Assembly: GCA_907163375.1 (NCBI GenBank)
Contig: CAJQUW010005287.1
Location: forward strand, 1-64,000
Length of the DNA: 64,000 nucleotides
From: Prostheceraeus crozeri
Lineage: Eukaryota; Platyhelminthes; Polycladida; Euryleptidae
Direction: 5' to 3'
Part shown: positions 47,779 to 56,118 of the stretch, piece after piece
Position numbering within the stretch: position 1 is the first letter of the stretch
Layout of the letters: the number at the start of each line of letters is the position of its first letter
Notes under the pieces: model-generated
Seen by the model: only the letters and a program-made list of their open reading frames with translations
Database searches by the model: none
Told to the model about the DNA's origin: nothing
Translations under genes and position numbers: made by a program

Positions 47779-48090
47779 ATGTCGCAAGCGAAAAGTAATA
47801 TTAATAATAAAACTGTTGAATTAAAATTACGTAATTTTGTTGACAAAAATACCCCTAAAACTATTACTATTAATAAAAAAAAGTATTACATAAGTAAACC
47901 AATGATAGAGAATATTCAATTACAAGAAGAAAAGAATGGCGGGATTCTCCCATTAATTCCACTAATAATAGGAGGCATAGCTGCAGCAGGAAGTGTTGCA
48001 GGTGGGACAGCTGGTATTGTCCAAGCAGTAAATAAAAATAAATCAGAGAAAGCAGCATTAGAAGAACAAAAAAAAAGGGTGAAGGAGTAG
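47779..48090 (+). CDS. Polinton pX-like protein (103 aa)
   Basis: A basic N-terminal half (KLRNFVDKNTPKTITINKKK) is followed by GGILPLIPLIIGGIAAAG and a Gly/Ala-rich hydrophobic stretch, then a Lys/Glu end. The GGILPLIPLI word matches the conserved centre of adenovirus pX. pX-type core peptides are processed by the viral protease at a Gly-Gly type site. Located beside the capsid genes, as expected. Weak further coding signal continues to about 48,235 in another frame. The same short motif in the two microproteins at 11,381-11,727 links the regions. Confidence 0.6.
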   Translation: MSQAKSNINNKTVELKLRNFVDKNTPKTITINKKKYYISKPMIENIQLQEEKNGGILPLIPLIIGGIAAAGSVAGGTAGIVQAVNKNKSEKAALEEQKKRVKE

Positions 48091-48288
48091 TAGATAATTT
48101 TATTAGTAAATTAAAATTAGTTGATGAAGGAAAACGAGTTCTTAAAAATATTCTCCACAATGTTGATGATTTAATTGAAATTAAAGAAACTAAAGATGGT
48201 TCTGGAATATATCTAAGTCCTAGTATGATTCGGTAATAACCTCAGGACCTTTGATCCATAAGGTAAAGCTTTTATTTTATCTTTTAAA

Positions 48289-49659
48289 ATGAATTCCACA
48301 AATTCCGAAAATTTAATTAAATTAAAAATTTCTAATTTAGATTTATTGAATTATCTATTGAACAAAAATAAAAACTCACATTGTCAGCATATTGGAGGTG
48401 ACAAGAACAAAGTTCCATACCACTTCGGTGGTGATATACAAAAAACATTAGAAAACTTTCCTGGATTTATTTGGAGTAAATATTCGAAAGAAAAAGATCT
48501 TCCTGGTCATTCATATACCGGCCCAGGAACTCGATTAGATATAAGACTAGATGAGAATAATAATCCGAAACCAGGTGAAGAACCAATAAATAGAGTAGAT
48601 GCCGCCGCTTACAGGCATGATTTAGCTTATCGAAATCATGATCTAAGTTCTCGACATGCAGCTGATAAGAAGATGATACAAGAATTAGATAGTATTCAGA
48701 ATCCTACATTTAGAGAAAGAATTGAAAGAATGTTTGTTAAGAAAGCTTTACAAGCTAAAATATTATTCGGTCAGGGTTTAAATGAAACTAATAACCCTGA
48801 GAGCAACGCTCGAACTAATAACTCTGAGAGCAACGCACGAACTAATAACTCTGAGAGCAACGCTCGAACCTACGCGTCCGAAATCCACAAGGAATATAGA
48901 AGGCCTAAATATTTATTGAAAGTAAAAGTATTTAATAAAGATGATATTTGGAGTGCTGATCTTATTCATATGCCGAATGAAAGGGACTACAAATACGCAT
49001 TGACCGTTATAGATTTATATACACGATACGCTTGGGTAAAGCCTTTAAAAAATAAAAGTGGTCTATCAGTTAAATATGCGTTTGAAGGAATCTTTAAAGA
49101 AAGTAATAGAAAGCCAAGGAAATTGTTTGCTGATAAAGGATCGGAATTTTATAACCGAAACGTTCAGCCACTATTTGAAACTGTTTATTCAACTGAAAAT
49201 GCAGGGAAGGCCGTAGTGATAGAAAGATTCAATCGGACGTTGAAAAATATAATTTTCAAAAAATTTACTCAGCAAGGAAATCAGAAATGGTTGAAGATAT
49301 TACCAGGAGTTGTAGAAGAGTACAATAATAAAGTTCATTCTGGTATTGAAGAAACTCCAAAGAATGCTTCTGACGACCCTGATCTAGTACGAAAGAAAAT
49401 ATTCGAGAATAATAATTTGAATGAGAGTAATCCGAATTTGCAGAAACTTAAGCCGAAATTTAAAATTGGAGATAGAGTTAGAATATTTAAATATAAGAAT
49501 AAATTTGAAAAAGGCTTCGTCGGATACTGGACGAAAGAGATATTTGAAATTTCTAAAATAAATCAAAGTTATCCGATTACTTACGAAATCAAAGATTTAG
49601 ATGATGAAGATATCAGAGGCCGATTTTATCAAAATGAATTACAACGAAGTGATTTTTAA
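48289..49659 (+). CDS. Polinton PLA2-integrase fusion (456 aa)
   Basis: Residues ~70-125 form a parvovirus-type phospholipase A2: YTGPGTRLDIRL (calcium loop) and NRVDAAAYRHDLAYRNHD (catalytic His-Asp). A linker follows at ~168-198 made of three 10-residue repeats (TNN(P/S)ESNAR). Then comes a retroviral-type integrase core (DIWSADLIHMP..YALTVIDLYTRYAWV, LFADKGSEFYN, VIERFNRTLKN) and a C-terminal chromodomain-like region (FKIGDRVRIFKY..YEIKDLDDEDIRGRFYQNEL). The PLA2 would breach an endosomal membrane; the integrase inserts the element. One uninterrupted frame, so a single polypeptide unless the protease cuts the repeat linker. Unusual combination. Confidence 0.8.
   Translation: MNSTNSENLIKLKISNLDLLNYLLNKNKNSHCQHIGGDKNKVPYHFGGDIQKTLENFPGFIWSKYSKEKDLPGHSYTGPGTRLDIRLDENNNPKPGEEPINRVDAAAYRHDLAYRNHDLSSRHAADKKMIQELDSIQNPTFRERIERMFVKKALQAKILFGQGLNETNNPESNARTNNSESNARTNNSESNARTYASEIHKEYRRPKYLLKVKVFNKDDIWSADLIHMPNERDYKYALTVIDLYTRYAWVKPLKNKSGLSVKYAFEGIFKESNRKPRKLFADKGSEFYNRNVQPLFETVYSTENAGKAVVIERFNRTLKNIIFKKFTQQGNQKWLKILPGVVEEYNNKVHSGIEETPKNASDDPDLVRKKIFENNNLNESNPNLQKLKPKFKIGDRVRIFKYKNKFEKGFVGYWTKEIFEISKINQSYPITYEIKDLDDEDIRGRFYQNELQRSDF
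48795..48880. repeat. Three 30-bp repeats in the PLA2-integrase linker
   Basis: AACTCTGAGAGCAACGCTCG plus AACTAAT, each with a GAGCaacGCTC hairpin. In frame, multiple of three. Confidence 0.85.
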
Positions 49660-49677
49660 TTATCATTATTATTATTA

Positions 49678-49702
49678 GGCGTAGCCATAGAACCTACGGT
49701 TC
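49678..49702. terminator. Micro-hairpin pair between convergent integrase and protease
   Basis: GGCgtaGCC and GAACCtacGGTTC lie 20-45 bp after the integrase stop, between it and the minus-strand protease gene. Confidence 0.5.
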
Positions 49703-49714
49703 GTTCAATTCTAA

Positions 49715-50156
49715 CATTATATCTAGAAATGGTACTCCTTTTTGTAATTTGTACAAAACGTATAAACATAATTGTCCACAATAGGTAGTGCCTGGTGTTT
49801 GAATTTGAAACGTATTGTATGTTCCCGTTCCAAGTAATTCTGTTACTTCATTTGTAGGGGGCAAACCGTATGAATCAAAATAATAGTTCTGCTGATGATT
49901 TGATGATTCTGCCTGCTGACCAATGTACGCCTTTTTGGTCTGAAGTGTGAAGATTGGTTACGAAATTTACAGTTATTGATGGAACTTTGTTCCGGGAACT
50001 GAAGGTTCCTGTTGGCTTATTTTTTAGGAATTGTAATTCGTCTCTCATTAGAACATGAAAATTCTTTATTCCTAATTCATTTGCGATTTTCTTTAGGTCG
50101 AAATTTGTCGTAGTTTGCGTTCCATATAATTTTAAAAACTCATTTATGTTGTTCAT
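49715..50156 (-). pseudogene. Polinton adenovirus-type cysteine protease gene; broken
   Basis: Minus-strand gene starting at ATG 50,156 (MNNINEFLKLYGTQTTTNFDL). It contains the catalytic-His word GVHWSAG and, further on, the Cys word YCGQLCLYVLYKLQ of C5/adenain-type maturation proteases, which trim capsid and core precursors. Not one continuous frame as it stands (about one break). Two GGAAC..GTTCC micro-hairpins (49,981-50,009) are inserted in frame within the open part. Confidence 0.75.
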
Positions 50157-50164
50157 TTTATAAT

Positions 50165-50299
50165 AAAAAAATTTCTTAAGGGACCCCTAGAAGTCAGAAG
50201 GGACCCCTAGAAGTTAGAAGGGAGGGGGTAGTAGAACTACGTTCATATGATATTGAAGGATATATTCTTGCGGCTTCTTCACTTTTGTTTCTTCCACTT
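50165..50299 (-). repeat. Inverted copy of part of the left-end ORF next to the right terminal repeat
   Basis: 50,225-50,299 read on the minus strand is nearly the same as 35,622-35,695 on the plus strand. Two GGGACCCCTAGAAGT words lie between it and the protease start. Confidence 0.75.
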
Positions 50300-50855
50300 T
50301 TAAAGAAATATTATTAGTCACATGATATATTTTAAAAACCTGAAAGATGGATAAAATTCATGAATTTGAAATTCTCAACTTTTATGATTTTTGGTGTCCT
50401 TGAACGGTCATGATTTAAGCAATGAAAATAGAACCGAAGGTTCTAGGGCTTCGCCCGATTGTAATTCTCAAATTTTGAGATTCTTAACTTTTATGATTTT
50501 TTCGGTGTCCTTGAACGGTCATGATTTTCAAAGTAAAAAAATGATCTTAATCTCAAATTTGTGATTCTTAACTTTTATGATTTTCGGTGTCCTTGAACGG
50601 TCATGATTTTGGGGGTGAAAATTGTAATTCTCAAATTTGAGATTTTGAAAAATTTGAAAATTGGGTATTTTTAAAAACGCCCAAATTTTCGCCCTTCGGC
50701 CTTCGGCCACGTGAAATTTGAAGTCTACCTAAATTTTTGAAATTTTTGAAATTTTGATTTTTTGAAAAAAAACCGCAAAAGTGTGACATCCGGCGCAAGC
50801 GAAGCGAAGCAAAGCGAAGCGAAGCGTCGCGCCGGATGTCACACTATATACTACT
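50300..50855 (-). repeat. Polinton right terminal inverted repeat (556 bp)
   Basis: Reverse complement of 33,259-33,814, with about two mismatches by eye. Ends CTATATACTACT. Confidence 0.95.
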
Positions 50856-50917
50856 CTGGTGACAAACATAATGCACACGTATTGCTGTCACTTGTTAAGT
50901 ATGCGTATCGCATTTAA
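50855..50917 (+). pseudogene. 3' remainder of the exonuclease-like gene beyond the Polinton
   Basis: An open stretch ending in TAA at 50,915 reads SGDKHNAHVLLSLVKYAYRI. Its His-containing word suits motif III of the exonuclease family whose motif I is at 32,878. It directly borders the Polinton's right repeat. Short, so the match is suggestive rather than proven. Confidence 0.45.
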
Positions 50918-51180
50918 GACAGTTAACGAGACAGTTTTTTTGAACGTAGGCTAATTCCAGTACTAAATCATTTCTAGAGCCTATAACTCAAGAAAATTAT
51001 CACGCAATGAAGTAGAGAAGTAGGCACATCTTTATCAGCTAGCTTGGCATGTAATAAAAAACTATTAATTGAGGACTGCTATGCCTGTAGAGGTACCCAG
51101 AAACAAGAATACTAGACATTATTTCAATCATTAGACAGGAGTATGATAATAAGCCAGTTTAGAGGTTAACTTTTAGAAAA
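50918..51180. other. No gene recognised
   Basis: AT-rich DNA without frames or repeats that I can assign. Confidence 0.4.
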
Positions 51181-51190
51181 ATAGGCGTAC

Positions 51191-51250
51191 TACGAAAAAG
51201 CCGGCCTATGCCGGCCCCGGCCTGAAAAATCCGGCCGGCTTCCAGCTCTG
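51191..51250 (-). mobile_element. End of a hAT-like DNA transposon
   Basis: Read on the minus strand from 51,250: CAGAGCTGGAAGCCGGCCGG, then repeated CCGGCC words and GGCCGGCATAGGCCGGC. hAT terminal repeats often begin CAG(A/G)G, and short GC palindromes just inside the tip are usual. No partner end or transposase was found nearby, so this is a remnant or a non-autonomous element. Confidence 0.4.
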
Positions 51251-51719
51251 ATTCATATACAAGTACTACTCTAAAACGTTTAGATGTCTCATTAAAATAC
51301 AATTGGATTTGAATATTTGAATCTATGTCTATGATTGCATTCATTCTTTTGATGTCGAAATCTGCGTATGCATCCATTATTTAATATTCGCGCGCTAAGT
51401 TTCTTAAGCACAAGTCCAAGTGAAATTGGTGCAACATTAAACTCATGAGCTCTTCATTAAGTAGCTAATGAGCTACTTAAGTAGACTCGAACTCAACTAG
51501 CCGTATGAGTATGATGTGCGAGCACAGTACATAACATACAAGGACGAGTGACATGCAAACGCACTTCCTGATCGTTGACATGCAATCGATGCCGTAACAT
51601 GTTCGTGGGATAACTGAAACTTAGTGATTCTTATGGTGTTTTAACACAGTGTAGCTTAAGTTGGCAAGTAGGACTGTATATATACTGTATACAACATATG
51701 CCGTGAATTACAAAATAAC

Positions 51720-51903
51720 GGGACCGAACGTCAGAGGTGGACAGAAGAAGACATGGTGCCACAATGTCAAGAGAGATCTTGAGCCCCTGCATCTGGACCC
51801 TCAATCGACGCAAGACCGAACAGAATGAAGAAGACACATCCATCCCGTCAACCGACACAACCCCAATGTCCAACCCTCGAACCTGGGGAAGAAGAGACAA
51901 TAA
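51720..51903 (+). pseudogene. LINE fragment: C-terminal end of a reverse-transcriptase protein
   Basis: Plus-strand frame reading GGQKKTWCHNVKRDLEPLHL, then STQDRTE, an in-frame TGA where the family has Trp, and RRHIHP, ending in TAA after GKKRQ. The pattern RG-PKKRW-(x)-IK-DLE-LGL-...-QDR-KWR is the common C-terminus of many LINE polymerases. A dead 3' remnant. Confidence 0.6.
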
Positions 51904-52635
51904 ACGAAGAGAAAGAGTAAGCAAGTAACTTTCAAGATTCATTCATAAACGCCATATAAGCAGGAAGGTAAGTCGCCATCTTATACATTTCTGGAGTTGA
52001 AGAGAAAATCCCTCGCTCAATTTCTCAAAAATTGACATATTTGAATAATATTGGTTCCGTATTAGGCTGAGGGATTGAAATCTGAGATGGATCATCACAA
52101 AATTATTTTTCTCACCTGCCATATATGGCAATCATGTCGCCATTTTGGATTTGTAGGCCTACAGAAAACTGCCCTCGATGAAAAATTTTGAACTTGTAGG
52201 TCCATACGAACCTACAAAAGTGGAATCTAAGCCGGGTCCTGTTAGACCACTAATTGTTTTCGGGTACACCGTGATATATTTTGTGTCGATATAAATTGTG
52301 CACGAGAGCATGCCCAAATATAATATCATTCTACCCGCCAGAAACAACTTACATTTCCATTTTGATTGCATCTGATCCCTGCATTTGATCGTGATCATGT
52401 GGAATCCTTTCCGCAATTCGGATACTGGAAATATAGAAGACTCATGTTACAATCTTGAAAGAGCCGATGTTGTCAGGCGAAATTTGCATTCATGTTGAAC
52501 AGACCTATACAAATCACAAATTTTGCATAAAGTCACTAAGTATAAAACTGTCGGCGTTGATTACACTGACAAACTCCTTACTATAGTCTTACTAAGCAGT
52601 CTCACTTGAGCACCTTCCGTACTCCGTAATCTAAC
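51904..52635. other. No gene recognised
   Basis: Mixed-composition DNA between two LINE remnants. No frame with family features. Confidence 0.4.
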
Positions 52636-52639
52636 TGCC

Positions 52640-53290
52640 ATGGTAGACTAACTTATTGACGACTTGAACCTCCTCATGTTGTATTCTCATCTCGATATCA
52701 GGGTCTGCTTCTGTTCCCATGCACATGGCTTTCGTTTTTCCCACATTGATCTGTAGACCGAATGACTGAGCGTCGCTACGAACCCGATCTACGCTCCACT
52801 GAAAGGCCTCCGCACTAACTTCGATCAGTCACTGTCGTCAGCATATCGAATGTCACTAAGTTTTGAACCATAGATCGACACAATCCTTGACAATACCTGA
52901 GAATCCTGGAGCACGCGCTCCAAATAGATGATGAAGCGGAGAGGCGAAAATGGGTCCCGTTGCTGAACGCCTTTCTTTTGGTTGAACCAGTGGCTGCAGT
53001 GCGCATTGCTGCAGCCACTTTGATATGCACTTTGGATCACTCTATTGAGTTTTACCGGCACTCCTTAAGACTTGAGGATCTTCACATGATATCCTGTCTG
53101 ACGCTGTCAAACGCCTTTCTAAAATCAATGAAGCAGTGCCAAATCTCTCTCTCTCCTACTTTCCACTCAGCGCTTCTTCCCGTAACCGCAGTGTGAGAAT
53201 CTGCTGTACTGTACGTCTGTCGCGTCGGAATCCATTCTGTCTTTCTCCATCCCAGAAACGCCTTCTTCTCAGAGAGGACCTTCTCCATCT
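52640..53290 (-). pseudogene. LINE reverse-transcriptase fragment
   Basis: Minus-strand pieces in several frames: HCFIDFRKAFDSVRQDIM (motif A, 53,082-53,140), QQRDPFSPLRFIIYLERVL (motif B, with GVPQGDP-type residues changed to GVQQRDP) and DIRYADD (motif C), then QSFGLQINVGKTKAMCMG. Several frame changes and a changed motif B show it is inactive. It differs in sequence from the intact LINE at 25,047-28,100, so it represents another family. Confidence 0.75.
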
Positions 53291-55183
53291 CAGAGGGCCC
53301 TTCCCTATCTCCGAGAGGACGTTCTAAATCTCAGAGGCCTTTCCCAATTTCAGAGGTGCCCTCCTCCATCCCAGAAGCGCTCTTTTTGCATTGTAAGAGA
53401 GGTCCTTCTGCACATCTGAGGGCCCTCCTGCATCTTAGAAGGCCTTTCTCAATCTAAGAGGCCTTTCTTCATCTCGGAGGATTTTATGTCTAAGAGGGTC
53501 CGTCCTCTATCTCAGAGGTGATCTCCTATATTTTACAGGGCCATTTCATGATCTCAGATAGGCCTTTCTCAGCATCAGAAGGACACTCCTCCATCTCAAG
53601 GGGCCCTTCTGAATCTCAGATGACCGCCTCCTCTCAATGACAGAGGGACCCTTATCTATCTCAGAGGGTACTTTTTCTATCTAAGATGAGCGCCTCCTCT
53701 TAATCACAGAGGGCCTCTTCTCTATTTGAAAGAGGCCCTTCTGTATCTCAGAGGTGTCCTCCCTCATCCCAGAACCGCCCTCTTCTCATTTCAAGAGAGG
53801 CCTTTTGCATATCAGAGGAGCCCATTCTATCTCAGATGGATCTTCTCCATCTCGCAAGGGAGCCTCTTCTCAATCTCAGAGTTGATCTTCCTTGTCTCAG
53901 AGGGTCCATCCTCGATCTAAAAACGGCCCTTATCAATCTAAGAGGGCTCATCTCTGAGATATGACCTTCTGCTTCTCTGAGTGGCTGGTCTCTGTCTCAG
54001 AAGGGTCCTTGTCCATCTCAGAGGAGCCCATCTGTTTCTCAGAGTGTGTGGTCTATGTCTCAGAGGGGTCCTTCTCCATCTGAGAGGAGGCCCTCTGTTT
54101 CTCAGAGTGTCTGGTCTGTGTCTCAGAATGGCCCTTGTCCATCTGTGATGAACCCTTCTGTTTCTCAGAGCGGTTGGTCTCTGTCTCAGAAAGGTCCTTT
54201 TCCATCTGAGTGTAGCCCCTCTGTTTCTCACAGCGGTTGGTCTCTGTCTCAGAGGGGTTCTTGTCCATCTGTGATGAGCTCTTCTGTTTCTCAGAGTGTG
54301 TGGCCTCTGTCTCTGAGGGATCCTTATCCATCAGTGAGAAGACCCCCTGTTTCTCCGAGTGGCTGGTATCTGTCTCAGACGGGCCCTTTTCTATCTGAGT
54401 GTAGCCCCTCTGTTTCTCGGAGCGGTTGGTCTCTGTCTCAGAGGGGTCCTTTTCCATTTGAGCGTAGCCCCTCTGTTTCTCAGAGTGTGTGGTCTATGTC
54501 TCAGAAGGGTCCTTGTCCATCTGTGATGAACCCTTCTGTTTCTGAGAGCGGTTGGTCTCTGTCTCAGAAAGGTCCTTTTCCATTTGAGCGTAGCCCCTCT
54601 GTTTCTCAGAGTGTGTGGTCTATGTCTCAGAAGGGTCCTTGTCCATCTGTGATGAACCCTTCTGTTTCTCACAGCGGTTGGTCTCTGTCTCAGAGGGGTT
54701 CTTGTCCATCTGTGATGAGCCCTTCTGTTTCTCAGAGCAGCTGGTCTCTTTCTCAGAAGGACCTGTTTCTATCTGAGAGGAGCCCATCTGTTTCTCAGAG
54801 CGGCTGGTCTATGTCTCAAAGGGGTCCCTATCCATCTGAGAGGAGCCTATATGTTTCTGACAGCGGTTGGTCTCTGTCTCAGAGGAGCCCTTGTCTATCT
54901 TAGAGGAGCCCTTCTGTTTCTCAGAGTGTGTGGCCTCTGTCTCTGAGGGATCCTTATCCATCAGTGAGAAGACCCCCTGTTTCTCCGAGTGGCTGGTATC
55001 TGTCTCAGAGGGGTCCTTTTCTATCAGAGTGTAGCCCTCTGTTTCTCGGAGCGGTTGGTCTCTGTCTCAGAGGGGTCCTTTTCCATTTGAGTGTAGCCCC
55101 TCTGTTTCTCAGAGTGTGTGGTCTATGTCTCAGAAGGGTCCTTGTCCATCTCAGAGGAGCCCATCTGTTTCTCAGAGCGGTTG
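53290..55183. repeat. 63-bp minisatellite, part 1
   Basis: From about 54,000 the unit TTGGTCTCTGTCTCAGA-GGGTCC-...-CCATCTG-...-CCCTCTGTTTCTC repeats every 63 bp (e.g. 54,172 and 54,235). The part 53,290-54,000 holds decayed, shorter CTCAGAGG units. Since 63 is 21 codons, one plus-strand frame and several minus-strand frames run open for 200-300 codons. Their composition only reflects the repeat. Confidence 0.92.
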
Positions 55184-55199
55184 CAGGCCTCCCACGCCG

Positions 55200-56118
55200 T
55201 CTCAGAAAAAAAATTTAGGTTTTTTAGAAAATGTCTATCTTCATGTCAGATATAAAAATACGTATAAAATTTTTTGGGTTTATAATTGTTTTCCTATATC
55301 TATGTTTATATACTAAATGTATCATGCAAATCTCTGCATTTTGAATTTATGCCAGTTCAATATTTACATACATTTCACCAAAAATTTTACTGATTGGTGC
55401 TAAATGCATACCGAAACCACCATTTAATTTATGAGTAAGAGCGTGTACCAAACACCTAATCTTGCAATTGGACCAACCCCTCACCATTTTTATTTGATAA
55501 TTTTCAGTCGGTTCAATGTATATGAAAAAAGTTTAACTAAAGCTATTCAATATGAGAAATTCATGTGTACAAGCAATGTAATCCACTTGTGGACTGCTTA
55601 AAATTATTAGATTATTTTGCTATTCTAGATTTATATTCAGAAAAATGTAAAATCACAAATATTGTCCGAAAAAGTTATAATATTGATGAAATTTCTCATC
55701 AAATATAAAACAAAAAATCAACTTTGGCTAACTACCAAATGATAATATAAGTATCTACGGAATGTAAGGAACGAATTACATGAATGTCTCTTGATTGATA
55801 AATTACAAAAGAAGGATTATCATGTAGTAGCGTCGTTGATGCAAATAATGAGTGATAGTGGACAAAATATTTCAAAATAGCCTCAAAGTATTCCGATGTA
55901 GCCTACATAATTATGATTAAGTCCTGAATATTAGGATAATAACCGTTAAGGACTCTTTTCTTTGACTACCTTTATACTATGATCCAGGTTTAACCGATTG
56001 ATGAATAAACATCATCATATACTATATGGAGAAGGTTTATATCAGAATATCAATATGCTACTTCGACACTAAGTTATTTGCATCATTTCGGTAATTGATT
56101 AAGGAATCTGCACTGCAT
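55200..56118. other. Non-coding left part of the hAT element
   Basis: AT-rich, no frames. It includes subterminal TTTAGGTTTTTTAG near 55,214 and carries the transposase 3' flank. Confidence 0.5.

Larger units (their letters stand above)
33259..50855 (+). mobile_element. Polinton (Maverick), 17.6 kb, nearly whole
   Basis: Flanked by 556-bp terminal inverted repeats that start AG and end CT, as is usual for Polintons. Contains the hallmark set: protein-primed DNA polymerase B, retroviral-type integrase, packaging ATPase, adenovirus-type protease, double-jelly-roll major capsid and penton-like capsid proteins, plus pVI-like, pX-like, fibre-like and several unknown proteins. About ten or more genes are open and about two are broken. 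The two terminal repeats differ at about two positions by eye, so insertion is recent. A 6-bp target duplication, expected for the family, is not visible at the junctions as I place them. It is AT-rich with GC-rich micro-hairpins. It seems to have inserted into the exonuclease-like gene. Confidence 0.95.

Noticed and set aside
51159-51942. Minus-strand frames of 72 and 103 codons
   Set aside because: The first runs through a transposon tip, the second is antisense to a recognisable LINE remnant.
53726-55218. Long open frames in the 53-55-kb region (285-codon plus-strand frame and several minus-strand ones)
   Set aside because: The 63-bp repeat is a multiple of three, so any stop-free unit keeps a frame open. 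Composition follows the repeat and open frames exist on both strands.
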